DNA from: Sinomonas albida
GTDB lineage: Bacteria; Actinomycetota; Actinomycetes; Actinomycetales; Micrococcaceae
Reading direction: 5' to 3'
NCBI RefSeq assembly: GCF_004919045.1
Contig: NZ_SWDW01000001.1
Coordinates: 1 to 64,000 of the forward strand
DNA length: 64,000 nt
Every line of letters begins with the position of its first letter. Position 1 is the stretch's first letter. A program made the position numbers and the translations under genes. Under the pieces are notes generated by a model. The model saw only the letters and a list, made by a program, of their open reading frames with translations, was not told where the DNA came from and made no database searches. Below, one piece after another: positions 35,751 to 44,716 of this stretch.

Positions 35751-35795
35751 CGGCCGGTGGGTTTGAGGCGAAAGCCCACCGGCCGCCGTCGTCCG
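35751..35795 (+). terminator. Terminator with GGACGACGGC element, copy 3
   Basis: CGGCCGGTGGG (35751-35761) pairs with CCCACCGGCCG (35775-35785), and CCGCCGTCGTCCG follows at 35783-35795, only eight bases before the GH2 stop. On the minus strand the motif again stands 5' of the hairpin. Confidence 0.8.
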
Positions 35796-35802
35796 CTGGC
35801 TC

Positions 35803-37692
35803 TCAGCGCCCGGTGACCGCCGCCCGGATCTGTTCGATGGGCACCTTCGGCTCCCTGTCCTCGGTCAGGAGCCCGTTGGTCTCCTGCATCGTGTCCGCCA
35901 GCTGGGTGTAGCAGCTCCCGGCGAGGAAGGCGCTCGAGCGGATCGCGTCGTAGAGGCCCGTGATGCGGGCGATCCAGTCCTCGCCGCTCGCGGCAGCTGT
36001 GTAGCCCCAGCCGTCGTCGCGCCCGGGGCCGACCTGGTAGTCGATCCCGCCGAACTCCGTCAGCATGATCGGCTGGCCCTGGTCCTGCGCGCCGCCCACG
36101 AGGATCCGGCGCCCGGCCGGTCCCATGCCGGCGAGGAGCCGGGCCCGCGCCGCGCCGTCCGCGTAGGTGCGCGCGAGCACGCTGCCGTCGCCCTCATAGT
36201 CATGGACGCTCAGGATGTCCGAGTTCTGGTGCTCCCAGCCGTCATTGGAGATGACAGGCCGCGACGGGTCGAGCGCGCGGGTGACATCCGCGAGTGCGCG
36301 GGAGAACGCCTGCTCGGCGGGGGAGTGGGCGATGTGCTGCATCCCCCAGCTTTCGTTGGCCGGCACCCAGGTCACGATGCTCGGGTGCGACGCGTCGCGT
36401 TCGACGGCGTCCATCCACTCGCGCAGGAGCCGCTGGACGGCGGTCGGGGAGAATTCGTAGGCCCCCGGCGCCTCGCCCCAGACCAGCAGCCCGAGGCGAT
36501 CCGCCCAGTACAGGAACCGCGGGTCCTCGATCTTCTGGTGGATCCGCGTGGCGTTGAACCCGAGGGCCTTGATGAGCTCAAGCTCCGTGCGCAGGGCGCT
36601 GTGGCTCGGCGCCGCGAGATGAGACTGCGGCCAATAGCCCTGGTTCAGGACGCTTCGCACGTCGTAGGGGCGATCGTTGAGGAGGAAGCGCTCGCGGTCG
36701 ACGCCGACGGTGCGGAGGCCGAGGTAGCTCGCCACGGCGTCCAGCTCGTTCCCTTCGCCGTCGGTGAGCGTGACCTCGGCGTCGATGAGATGGGGGTGCT
36801 CCGGGCTCCAGAGCAGTTCGCTCTCCGCCTGCCCATTGGTCTGGCGGGCGATGGGCACGGTCACGTCCATGCGGCGGGCGGTGACCTCGACGCCGGCGCT
36901 CGCGGATCCGAGTTCCTCGCCGCGCTCCTCCGAGCGCAGGGTGACGCGGGCGGCGGAACCGGCCGGGATGGGGCCGTCGAGGTGGAGTGTCGCCGTCACG
37001 GTGGCCGGGCCGGCCTGGGACCACCGGAGCCTCGCGATGTGGGTCACGGGGACGGCCTCGAGCCAGACGGTCTGCCAGATTCCGGTAGTGCGCCGGTACC
37101 AGATCGCGTGCGGAGCCTCGTGCCAGTCCTGCTTTCCGCGCGGCTGTGACACGTCGTGCGGATCGTCTTCGGCGCGGAGCACGATGGTGTGCTGCTCGCC
37201 GGCGTCGGCGGCCCCGGGCCCCACGATGTGGGTGACATCGAAGGTGAAAGGTGTGTGGCCGCCCTCGTGCTCGCCGACGAAGTGCCCGTCGATCCAGACC
37301 CGCGCGCGATAGTCGACGGCGCCGAAGTGCAGCAGGAGGCGGGGCCGGGAGGCGCAATGGCCGGCCACGGCGAGCTCGTCGGGTCCGATCTGACGCGAGT
37401 ACCAGACCACCGGATGGAACCCGGGCTCGGCGATCCCCGACGCGGTCGATTCGGGCGGGAAGGGGACCTCGATCTGGGGGCCGCCGCTGAAGCCGTTGGG
37501 CCACCCGGCTGCGGTGCCGGCGCCGTCGTCGTCATGCCGGAAGGACCACGGTCCGTCGAGGTCACACCAGCTCGCCCGCAGCAGCTGTGGCCGCGGGTAG
37601 CTGCCGTCCTGGCGTGAGGCGACCGGCAGGGCCGGTGTGTCTTCCCGGGCCGGCGTCGGTGTCTCGAGGGACTCGGACTCGGTTTCCACCAT
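35803..37692 (-). CDS. Glycoside hydrolase family 2 protein
   Basis: A 629-residue GH2 enzyme. The N-terminal sugar-binding domain has the typical LLLHFGAVDYRARVWIDGHFVGEHEGGHTPFTFDV; the (beta/alpha)8 domain holds GFNATRIHQKIEDPRFLYWADRLGLLVWGEAPGAY, acid/base Glu in VPANESWG and nucleophile Glu in MLTEFGG. It cleaves beta-linked galactose, glucuronic acid or similar. ATG 37692 is best placed behind AAAGGA. No signal peptide is seen. Upstream, TTCTAACGTTGAA (37755) resembles a LacI-type operator, but no LacI gene adjoins it. Confidence 0.88.
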   Translation of the reverse strand: MVETESESLETPTPAREDTPALPVASRQDGSYPRPQLLRASWCDLDGPWSFRHDDDGAGTAAGWPNGFSGGPQIEVPFPPESTASGIAEPGFHPVVWYSRQIGPDELAVAGHCASRPRLLLHFGAVDYRARVWIDGHFVGEHEGGHTPFTFDVTHIVGPGAADAGEQHTIVLRAEDDPHDVSQPRGKQDWHEAPHAIWYRRTTGIWQTVWLEAVPVTHIARLRWSQAGPATVTATLHLDGPIPAGSAARVTLRSEERGEELGSASAGVEVTARRMDVTVPIARQTNGQAESELLWSPEHPHLIDAEVTLTDGEGNELDAVASYLGLRTVGVDRERFLLNDRPYDVRSVLNQGYWPQSHLAAPSHSALRTELELIKALGFNATRIHQKIEDPRFLYWADRLGLLVWGEAPGAYEFSPTAVQRLLREWMDAVERDASHPSIVTWVPANESWGMQHIAHSPAEQAFSRALADVTRALDPSRPVISNDGWEHQNSDILSVHDYEGDGSVLARTYADGAARARLLAGMGPAGRRILVGGAQDQGQPIMLTEFGGIDYQVGPGRDDGWGYTAAASGEDWIARITGLYDAIRSSAFLAGSCYTQLADTMQETNGLLTEDREPKVPIEQIRAAVTGR

Positions 37693-37825
37693 CACCATGA
37701 TCCTTTTGTGGGTGAGCGGGGCAGTGGCCATGGTATCTCGGCCCAGAAACATGATTCTAACGTTGAAACGACGCTATCACGGGCGCTTCGGCTGGGGTTG
37801 CCACCCGTCCTCGGCCACTCGGCCA

Positions 37826-37885
37826 CCGGACCACAGGCCACCGGGCCCCAGGCCGCCGGACCACAGGCCGCCGGGCCCCAGGCCG
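37826..37885. repeat. 15-bp tandem repeat (4 copies) before the FAD/Fe-S gene
   Basis: CCGGACCACAGGCCA, CCGGGCCCCAGGCCG, CCGGACCACAGGCCG and CCGGGCCCCAGGCCG follow one another, alternating two variants. It lies 50 bases upstream of the gene start and is probably untranslated. Confidence 0.75.
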
Positions 37886-37938
37886 AGCATCCCAGTAGGC
37901 TTGCGAGAAGTCAGCCGCAGCAGTGGAGGTGCAGGCCA

Positions 37939-40815
37939 ATGGCCCCGACCGCGGACTCCCCGCAGGCCACGAGCCCCGCCGCGCCTCGCCGCGGCTTCGT
38001 CGGCCAGCTGCAGCTTGAGCTGGGGGACCGCGTGGACGTCTCGCCCCTCACCAAGGCGCTGTATTCCTCTGACGCGTCGAACTATCGCGTGGTTCCGGAG
38101 GCCGTGGTCCTGCCCCGGTCGAGGCAGGACGTCATCGCTGCCGCGGCCGTCGCCCGGGCGCACGGGGTTCCGGTCACGGCCCGCGGAGGGGGCACCTCGT
38201 GCGCCGGCAACGCGATCGGCCCAGGCCTGGTGATCGACTTCTCACGGTTCATGGACCGGGTTCTGGAAATCGACCCCGAGACGGCGACCGCAGTCGTGGA
38301 ACCGGGAGTCGTGCTGAGCGCCCTCCAAGAACGCGCCGCGCCGCACGGGCTGCGGTTCGGTCCAGATCCCTCGACGGCGAACCGCTGCACGATCGGCGGG
38401 ATGATCGGGAACAACGCGTGCGGCCCGCACTCGCTGGCCTCCGGGCGCACGGCTGACAACGTCGTGTCCATGACGTGGCTGACCGGGCGCGGCGACGTCA
38501 TCACGGTCGGCGCGGGCAGCAGCGCGCTGGGCGCCGTGCCGGGGCTCGAGGCCTTCGTCGCCGACAACCTCGCAGTGCTGCGCACCGAGTTCGGCCGCTT
38601 CGGCCGGCAGATCTCGGGCTACTCCCTCGAGCACCTGCTCCCCGAGAACGGGCGCAATCTCGCGGCCGCGCTCGTCGGCACGGAGGGCACCTGCGGGATC
38701 CTGCTCGAGGCCCGGGTGAAGCTCGTTCCGCGCGCGCCGGCCCCCGCGCTGGCCGTGCTCGGCTACGAGGACATGCCCACGGCGGCCGACGACGTCCCGA
38801 ACCTCCTGCCCCTCCGCCCCCTCGCGCTCGAGGGGCTCGACGCCCGGCTCTTCGACGTGGTCCGCCGCGCCCACGGCGCCGGCAGCGTCCCCGCGCTGCC
38901 CGCGGGCGGGGGCTGGCTCATCGCCGAGGTCGGCGGCGCGACGTCCCAGGAGGCGGTGGCCGCAGCGGAAAGGCTCGTCGCGGCGTCACGGGCGATCGGC
39001 GCCGTCGTCCTTCCCGCAGGATCCGACGCGACCCGGCTGTGGCAGATCAGGGCCGACGGCGCCGGGCTCGCCGGGCGCACCGCGGCCGGGGAGCAGGCGT
39101 GGCCGGGCTGGGAGGACTCGGCGGTCCCGCCGGAGCGGCTCGGCGGCTACCTGCGCGGGCTCGAGGCGCTCATGGCGGACGAGGGCGTGTCCGGGCTCGC
39201 GTACGGGCACTTCGGCGACGGCTGCGTCCACGTGCGCATCGACTTCCCGCTCGAGAAGGACGCCGTGCTCATGCGCCGCTTCCTCGAACGCGCGGCGGCC
39301 CTCGCGGCCGAGCACGGCGGCTCGCTCTCCGGCGAGCACGGCGACGGCCGCGCCCGCTCCGAGCTCCTCCCCGCCATGTACAGCCCGGAGGCGATCCGCG
39401 CGATGGAGGCCTTCAAGGCGCTCTTCGACCCCGACGACGCCATGAACCCCGGCGTCGTCGTCCGTCCCGCGCCCTTGGACGCCGACCTGCGCCGCCCCCA
39501 GGCGCTGCCGCTGCTCGCGAGCGGCGGCTTCGCCTTCGCGCACGACGGCGGCGACGTCACCCAGGCCGTGCACCGCTGCGTGGGCGTGGGCAAGTGCCGC
39601 GCCGATCCGCGCGGGGAGGGCGGGTTCATGTGCCCCTCCTACATCGCGACCCGCGGCGAGAAGGACTCGACGAGGGGCCGCGCCCGGGCCCTCCAGGAGA
39701 TGCTCAACGGGGGAGTGGTGACCCAGGGCTGGCGCTCGCCCGAGGTCCACGAGGCCCTGGACCTGTGCCTGTCCTGCAAGGCCTGCGCGAGCGACTGCCC
39801 CACAGGCATCGACATGGCCGCGTACAAGTCCGAGACCCTCTATCGGGCCTACAAGGGCCGGCTCCGCCCGAGGAGCCACTACACGCTCGGCCGCCTCCCG
39901 GACTGGCTCAAGCTCGCCGCGCCGTTCGCGCCGCTCGTCAACCTCGCCGGGCGCGTCGCGCCGCTGCGCCAGGTGATGATGGCCGCGATGGGCGCCGACA
40001 CCCGTCGCTCCCTGCCCCGGCTGCCCAGGGCGCCGTTCCGCTGGGACCGCGCCGCCCGCCGTCGTCCGCGCACCCCGGAGGGGAGGGAAGCTGGGCCCAA
40101 GGTCCTGCTGTGGGTCGATTCCTTCTCCGACTCCCTCGATCCCGGCATCCCGCGCGACGCCCTCGGCGTGCTCGCCGCGGCCGGTTGCGACGTGGAAATC
40201 GCGGGCCCGGGCGCGTGCTGCGGCCTCACTCTCGTCTCGACCGGCCAGCTCACGGCAGCCAAGGCCAGGCTCCGCAAGACGCTGGACCTCCTCGTCCCCC
40301 ACGTGCGGGACGGCCGGACGGTCATCGGGCTCGAGCCCTCCTGCACCGCGACCCTGCGCTCCGACCTCCTCGAGCTCCTGCCCGAGGACCCCCGCGCCGC
40401 GGAGCTCGCGCGCTCGGTCAGGACCGTCGCCGAGTTCCTCGGCTCGATCGGCTGGGAGCCTCCGAGGTCCGCGGAGAAGCTCCTCGTCCAGCCGCACTGC
40501 CACCACTACGCCGTCATGGGCTACGACGCCGACCAAGAGCTCCTCGAGAAGATGGGCTGCGACGTCGAGACCTCGGCCGGATGCTGCGGCCTCGCCGGGA
40601 ACTTCGGCATGGAGAAAGGGCACTACGAGGTCTCCGAGAAGATCGCCCGCGACGGGATCCTCGCCAAGGCCGCCGCGGCGCCGGACCGACGTCTCCTCGC
40701 CGACGGCTTCTCGTGCCGGACCCAGGTCCGCGACCTCGCCGGGCTCGACAGCCGCCACCTCGTGGAGGTGCTCGCCGAGGCGCTCCGCGCCGAGGCTCCC
40801 GCCGGAGCCGACTGA
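37939..40815 (+). CDS. FAD-binding and Fe-S-binding 2-hydroxy-acid dehydrogenase
   Basis: A 958-residue fusion. The first half is GlcD-like FAD oxidase (TARGGGTSCAGNAIGPG, GGMIGNNACGPHSLASG, GEHGDGRARSELL). Then come a 4Fe-4S ferredoxin-like module (VGVGKCRADPRGEGGFMCPSY, LSCKACASDCPTG, around residues 550-620) and two cysteine-rich CCG domains (GPGACCGLTL, then LVQPHCHHYAVMGYD and AGCCGLAGNFGMEKGHYE). It probably oxidises D-lactate, D-2-hydroxyglutarate or a similar acid and passes electrons to the respiratory chain. ATG 37939 is eight bases after GGAGGT. It is not next to the glycolate locus at 10-17 kb. Confidence 0.9.
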   Translation: MAPTADSPQATSPAAPRRGFVGQLQLELGDRVDVSPLTKALYSSDASNYRVVPEAVVLPRSRQDVIAAAAVARAHGVPVTARGGGTSCAGNAIGPGLVIDFSRFMDRVLEIDPETATAVVEPGVVLSALQERAAPHGLRFGPDPSTANRCTIGGMIGNNACGPHSLASGRTADNVVSMTWLTGRGDVITVGAGSSALGAVPGLEAFVADNLAVLRTEFGRFGRQISGYSLEHLLPENGRNLAAALVGTEGTCGILLEARVKLVPRAPAPALAVLGYEDMPTAADDVPNLLPLRPLALEGLDARLFDVVRRAHGAGSVPALPAGGGWLIAEVGGATSQEAVAAAERLVAASRAIGAVVLPAGSDATRLWQIRADGAGLAGRTAAGEQAWPGWEDSAVPPERLGGYLRGLEALMADEGVSGLAYGHFGDGCVHVRIDFPLEKDAVLMRRFLERAAALAAEHGGSLSGEHGDGRARSELLPAMYSPEAIRAMEAFKALFDPDDAMNPGVVVRPAPLDADLRRPQALPLLASGGFAFAHDGGDVTQAVHRCVGVGKCRADPRGEGGFMCPSYIATRGEKDSTRGRARALQEMLNGGVVTQGWRSPEVHEALDLCLSCKACASDCPTGIDMAAYKSETLYRAYKGRLRPRSHYTLGRLPDWLKLAAPFAPLVNLAGRVAPLRQVMMAAMGADTRRSLPRLPRAPFRWDRAARRRPRTPEGREAGPKVLLWVDSFSDSLDPGIPRDALGVLAAAGCDVEIAGPGACCGLTLVSTGQLTAAKARLRKTLDLLVPHVRDGRTVIGLEPSCTATLRSDLLELLPEDPRAAELARSVRTVAEFLGSIGWEPPRSAEKLLVQPHCHHYAVMGYDADQELLEKMGCDVETSAGCCGLAGNFGMEKGHYEVSEKIARDGILAKAAAAPDRRLLADGFSCRTQVRDLAGLDSRHLVEVLAEALRAEAPAGAD

Positions 40816-40819
40816 TGGG

Positions 40820-40901
40820 CCGGCTGACCGAAACCGGCTGACCGAAACCGGCTGACCGAGATCGCGCTCGCCCGGCCTATCGGTTTCCGCGGGCGAGCGC
40901 G
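40820..40901 (+). terminator. 14-bp tandem repeat and terminator hairpin
   Basis: CCGGCTGACCGAAA stands at 40820 and 40834, with a third shorter copy at 40848. The stem CGCGCTCGCCC / GGGCGAGCGCG (40863-40873 and 40891-40901) follows. It ends the FAD/Fe-S gene. Confidence 0.7.
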
Positions 40902-40916
40902 GGGAAATTAAGTCCC

Positions 40917-42380
40917 ATGGTCGCAACGCCAGCCCATCCCAATACGGCACGATTCGATGCTTCGCACGCCGAGCACGTGCCGCCCTTCCGGCTGCTGCCC
41001 GGCGTCGAGGATGTCGAGGCGGTGCCCGAAGCCTCCATCGAAGACAGGCTCTTCGACACCGTCGACCGCAGGCTCGCGCGGCAGGGCCTCGCCCTGTTCC
41101 GCCGAACTGGGGGCATGGATGCGGGGTGGCACCTCAAGTCCCTCGACGCAGCGGACGGCAGGCGGGAGCCGCTCGGCACGAGCGACCAGCCCCCAGCCGC
41201 GCTGACCGACGGGCTCCAGGTCCACATCCGCGGGCGGGCGCTCGTCCCCTCCGGCGAGATCAGGACGGCCGCCCGGCGCTGGCGGCTCCTCGCGTCCGAC
41301 GGCGGTGCCCTCGCCGAAGTGGAGAGCGACGACGTCCGCGTGGTGCCGCTCGACCCCACGTCGGCCCCCCGAATGCTCCGCCTCTGGAACTACGAGCTCT
41401 GGACCGCAGCTGGGCCAGAGCTCACGGTGGAACTTCCGGCGATGTTCGCTGAATCGGGGGCCGAGCCAGCGCAGCTCGATCCGCTGCGGATCGCGCTTGC
41501 GCCGGGGCCGAGCCGAGCCGCCGAGCCGCGCGGGGTGTTCCCGGCCTACGTTTCCGCGCAGCTGGAGCGCCTCATCGAGCAGGACCCTCTGGTGCGCGCC
41601 GGAGAGCAGGAGGCCGTGCACAAGATGAGGGTCGCCTGCCGCCGGCTGCGCTCGGCGCTCTCGACGTTCAAGAAGGAGGCCGGGCCGCAGCAGGCGCAGC
41701 TCCGGGCTGAGCTGCGCTGGATCGCTCGCCGCCTCGGGCAGGTGCGCGATGCCGACGTCATGCGTGCGCGCCTGCGCGATCTCATCGCCGCGGAGTCGGG
41801 CGACCTCATCATGGGCCCGGTGGCCCAAGGAATCGAGGAGCAGCTCGGCGCGGAGCATCGCCACGCTGCCGAGGGGCTCGCGGAGGCGCTCGTGTCCGAG
41901 CGGTACTTCAGCCTCCTCGACAGCGTCGAGGAGCTCGAGCGTCGCCTGGCCGGCCGCCCAGCCAGGACGAAGAAGGTCTCGAAGATCGTCCGCAAGGACT
42001 CGAAGCGCCTGCGGAAGGCGGTGCGTGCCGCGGCTGCGAGCTCGGGCTCGCCGGACGCGGTCGCCGCCCTCCACACTGCGCGGAAGGCCGCGAAACGGCT
42101 CCGGTACGCGGCCGATGCTGCGAAGCCGCTCGGGAAGCCGAAGGCCCGCAAGCTCAGCCGGCGCGCCGAGCGCCTCCAGGACGTGCTCGGCGAGCACCAC
42201 GACAGCATCGTCACCGCGGGGGAGCTGAGGCGCCTGGGCGTCGAGGCCTATCTGCGGGGCGAGAACGCCTTCACGTTCGGACTGCTCTACGGCCGGCAGC
42301 TGCAGCGGGCCGCGGAGGCCGAAGACGGCTTCGAGGACCTCCGGAAGCGCCTGCCCGCCAAGCTCGGCGGCCTCTCGTGA
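40917..42380 (+). CDS. CYTH and CHAD domain protein
   Basis: A 487-residue protein. The N-terminal CYTH-like domain (about residues 20-200) is followed by CHAD, which is recognised by its conserved histidines and basic residues: HKMRVACRRLRSALSTF, RARLRDLIAAESG, and later HTARKAAKRLRYAADAA and RRAERLQDVLGEHHDS. CHAD binds polyphosphate; CYTH proteins hydrolyse or bind triphosphate. It probably works in polyphosphate storage or triphosphate handling. A FUSC membrane gene follows two bases later, so the two are co-transcribed. Confidence 0.9.
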   Translation: MVATPAHPNTARFDASHAEHVPPFRLLPGVEDVEAVPEASIEDRLFDTVDRRLARQGLALFRRTGGMDAGWHLKSLDAADGRREPLGTSDQPPAALTDGLQVHIRGRALVPSGEIRTAARRWRLLASDGGALAEVESDDVRVVPLDPTSAPRMLRLWNYELWTAAGPELTVELPAMFAESGAEPAQLDPLRIALAPGPSRAAEPRGVFPAYVSAQLERLIEQDPLVRAGEQEAVHKMRVACRRLRSALSTFKKEAGPQQAQLRAELRWIARRLGQVRDADVMRARLRDLIAAESGDLIMGPVAQGIEEQLGAEHRHAAEGLAEALVSERYFSLLDSVEELERRLAGRPARTKKVSKIVRKDSKRLRKAVRAAAASSGSPDAVAALHTARKAAKRLRYAADAAKPLGKPKARKLSRRAERLQDVLGEHHDSIVTAGELRRLGVEAYLRGENAFTFGLLYGRQLQRAAEAEDGFEDLRKRLPAKLGGLS

Positions 42381-42381
42381 C

Positions 42382-43464
42382 GTGATCGACCCGAAGGGCA
42401 CGGTCCTGCGGGGCCTGAAGCAGGCCTTCGCCCGGCACCGGATCGCGCTCGCCGCCAAAACTGCGCTCGCCGCCGGTCTCGCGTGGGCCCTCGCGCCCCT
42501 CATCCCAGGCCCGGCCGCCCAGTATCCGTACTATGCCCCGCTCGGCGCGCTCATCACGATGCACCCCACCGTCGCCGACTCGGCGCGCAACGGGTTCCAG
42601 AGTCTGCTCGGCCTCGGCCTGGGCATCGGCGCCGCTTTCGCGGTGGCTGCCAACGCCGACGCCAATTCGCTGACGATCGCGCTCGTGGTCGGGATCGGCG
42701 TGCTCATCGGCGGACTCCCGAAGATGGGTGCCGCGCGGGACTGGGCCCCGATCGCCGCCCTGTTCGTCCTCGTCATCGGAGGCCACCGGGCGGATGAGTT
42801 CTCGGCGGCGTACATCGTCCAGATGGCGCTCGGCGTGGGGATCGGCTTCGCGGTCAACTGGATGATCCTGCCGCCACTGCACTTCGAGGCCGTCGGAGCG
42901 GCCTTCGTGCGGCATCGCCATGCGCTCGGCGACCAGCTTGAGGACATGGCGACGGCGATGACCGAGTCCTGGCCCCCGGACCACGAGGAGTGGGCCGAGC
43001 GCGAGGGCGTCCTGACGGCCACGGCCTCGGAGGTGAGGCAGGCCGTGGGACAGGCAGAGCTGAGCGCACGCGCCAATCCCCGGCGGGAGCGGCGCTCCCG
43101 CGACCTCCGCCGCGACCTCGAAGATGTGCGGGCCATCGAGCGCGTGACCTTCCAGATCCAGGACATCACGGAGGTCTTGGCGAGCGCGATCTGGGAGGAC
43201 AGCTCCGGGACGTACATCCCCGGTGAGGTCACAGACCTCATCGCCGAGGCGCTCAACGCGACAGCAGCGATGATCCGGGGCTGGACGGACGACGGCGATG
43301 TTCCCGACTTGGCGGATCAGGCCCAGGCGGCCGTGGACACCCTGAACTCGGGGATCCTCTCGGCTGCCTCGGAGGAGGCGTCCGTGAGTGCCGCCTCCTC
43401 CGTCGCCATGAGCCTGCGACGCGTGATCAGCACCGTCCGGGCCCGCGCCGCAAGCAGCGCCTGA
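42382..43464 (+). CDS. FUSC/aromatic-acid-exporter-like membrane protein
   Basis: A 360-residue FUSC-family protein. The N-terminal half contains about five membrane segments (ALAAGLAWALAPLIPGPA, GFQSLLGLGLGIGAAFAVAAN, IALVVGIGVLIGGL and others) and the YPYYAPLGALITM motif; the C-terminal half is cytoplasmic with helices rich in Ala, Glu and Arg. It starts with GTG one base after the CHAD stop. The link to CYTH-CHAD is suggestive but the cargo is unknown. Confidence 0.85.
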   Translation: MIDPKGTVLRGLKQAFARHRIALAAKTALAAGLAWALAPLIPGPAAQYPYYAPLGALITMHPTVADSARNGFQSLLGLGLGIGAAFAVAANADANSLTIALVVGIGVLIGGLPKMGAARDWAPIAALFVLVIGGHRADEFSAAYIVQMALGVGIGFAVNWMILPPLHFEAVGAAFVRHRHALGDQLEDMATAMTESWPPDHEEWAEREGVLTATASEVRQAVGQAELSARANPRRERRSRDLRRDLEDVRAIERVTFQIQDITEVLASAIWEDSSGTYIPGEVTDLIAEALNATAAMIRGWTDDGDVPDLADQAQAAVDTLNSGILSAASEEASVSAASSVAMSLRRVISTVRARAASSA

Positions 43465-43532
43465 CGGCCTCCCGGATCCGCCGGGCCGCCGGGCATAGAG
43501 TGGAGCGCGGTACTTCTGGAAGGAGCGGTCGG

Positions 43533-43892
43533 TTGGAGATCCCAGAGCGATGGGCTGTCGCGATCCGCTCCGCGGGCTTCGGTAGCCTCAGCGCCTTGGC
43601 CAATGAAGCCCGGATGTCCACCAACCAAGTCGTCGCGGTGGTGTGCGGCGCTGCGGCCCTCGACGACGATTCGCGCAAGAAGCTTGCCGCGGCCATGCGT
43701 CTGCGCCCCGACGAGCTGGCGGACCTCATGGTTCCCCTCGCCGGGGAGGCGAACCCATCCGCCCCCGAGCCCGCGCCTGACACTGTTCCGTTCGTGCTCC
43801 CCGAGGGCTCCGAGAAGCTCACGCCTCGGCAGCGGGCCGTGGTGACCGAGCTCGTGCTCACCTTCCTCGAAGCGAGCCAGCCAACGCGCTAG
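43533..43892 (+). CDS. Small HTH-like protein
   Basis: A 119-residue protein of unknown family. Residues 15-60 (FGSLSALANEARMSTNQVVAVVCGAAALDDDSRKKLAAAM) look like an XRE-type helix-turn-helix. The C-terminus is short, with PRQRAVVTELVLTFLEA. TTG 43533 is taken because AAGGAG lies seven bases upstream; a GTG at 43500 is possible. Confidence 0.6.
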   Translation: MEIPERWAVAIRSAGFGSLSALANEARMSTNQVVAVVCGAAALDDDSRKKLAAAMRLRPDELADLMVPLAGEANPSAPEPAPDTVPFVLPEGSEKLTPRQRAVVTELVLTFLEASQPTR

Positions 43893-43962
43893 GGCTCGAA
43901 TCTGGCCTCAAATCTCCGCCTAGAAGTCCGTGCCTGGGGGCCTTGCGCTCCAGCTATTCAGC

Positions 43963-43985
43963 GTTACTATGTAGTGGTAGTCAAC
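43963..43985. promoter_or_regulatory. PadR promoter and operator
   Basis: GTTACTA and TAGTCAAC form an imperfect inverted repeat over the -10 box TACTAT (43965-43970); TTGCGC at 43943 is a fair -35. It controls the PadR-ABC operon, presumably by self-repression. Confidence 0.5.
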
Positions 43986-44010
43986 ATTACTGAGTAGCTA
44001 GGAGTGTTCC

Positions 44011-44343
44011 GTGGGCAAGCAAATGACGGAGATGCTCAAGGGCACTCTGGAGGGCATCGTCTTGGCGATCCTGTCCGTGCGGCCCGCTTATGGGTACGAG
44101 ATCACGGCCAGGCTGCGGGACCAGGGCTTCTCCGACATCGCCGAAGGCACCGTCTATGCGCTGCTCGTCAGGATCGAGCAGAAGGGCTTCGTCGACGTGG
44201 AGAAGGTCCCCTCCGAGAAGGGGCCACCGCGGAAGGTGTATTCGCTCAACGCCGCAGGGCGCGGCTTTCTAGAAGAGTTCTGGACGACGTGGAGCTTCCT
44301 CGCGGAGCGCCTCGAACGGCTCCAGGTAGAAGGAGGCAAGTGA
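44011..44343 (+). CDS. PadR-family regulator
   Basis: A 110-residue PadR winged-helix repressor. It contains LKGTLEGIVLAILSVRPAYGYEI, EGTVYALLVRIEQKGFV and PPRKVYSLNAAGRGFL, the usual PadR core, with no C-terminal dimer domain extension. GTG 44011 follows AGGAG. It is first in a run with DUF1048, an ABC ATPase and a permease, typical of drug- or stress-induced exporters. Confidence 0.93.
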   Translation: MGKQMTEMLKGTLEGIVLAILSVRPAYGYEITARLRDQGFSDIAEGTVYALLVRIEQKGFVDVEKVPSEKGPPRKVYSLNAAGRGFLEEFWTTWSFLAERLERLQVEGGK

Positions 44344-44344
44344 G

Positions 44345-44716
44345 ATGGCAGCCAAATGGATCGAGCTGGTCACGGGATCGCTCGAGCAGAAGAAGCAGTA
44401 CAGGCAGTACAAGAAGCGCATCGAGACCCTTCCCGAGCCGTACGCCGCCGCGGCGAAGGCCCTCGAACGGTACCTCATGTACTTCGGGGGCATCGCCACG
44501 GACGGCGAGACCGTCCTGACGATGTTCGGCGACTTCGCCGACCTGTGGGAGCGTGCGGCGGCCGACGGCACGCCCGTGCGCGCGATCGTCGGCGAGGATC
44601 CCGTCGAGTTCGCCGAGACATTCGCGCAGGCCTATGCCGGAACGCGGTGGATCGACAAGGAGCGCGCCCGCCTGACCAAGGCCATCGAGGACGCGGAGCG
44701 AGGAGACCAAAAATGA
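44345..44716 (+). CDS. DUF1048 protein
   Basis: A 123-residue DUF1048 protein: KKQYRQYKKRIETLPEPYAAAAKALERYLMYF followed by MFGDFADLWERAAADGTPVRAIVGEDPVEFAETF and a WIDKERARLTKAI tail. Function unknown; often sits with PadR regulators. It starts one base after padR, and its stop overlaps the ABC ATPase start (ATGA). Confidence 0.88.
   Translation: MAAKWIELVTGSLEQKKQYRQYKKRIETLPEPYAAAAKALERYLMYFGGIATDGETVLTMFGDFADLWERAAADGTPVRAIVGEDPVEFAETFAQAYAGTRWIDKERARLTKAIEDAERGDQK

Noticed and set aside
38475-40841. A 788-residue Arg/Pro-rich frame overlapping the dehydrogenase
   Set aside because: Its composition is that of a shifted frame of the FAD/Fe-S gene and no motif appears.
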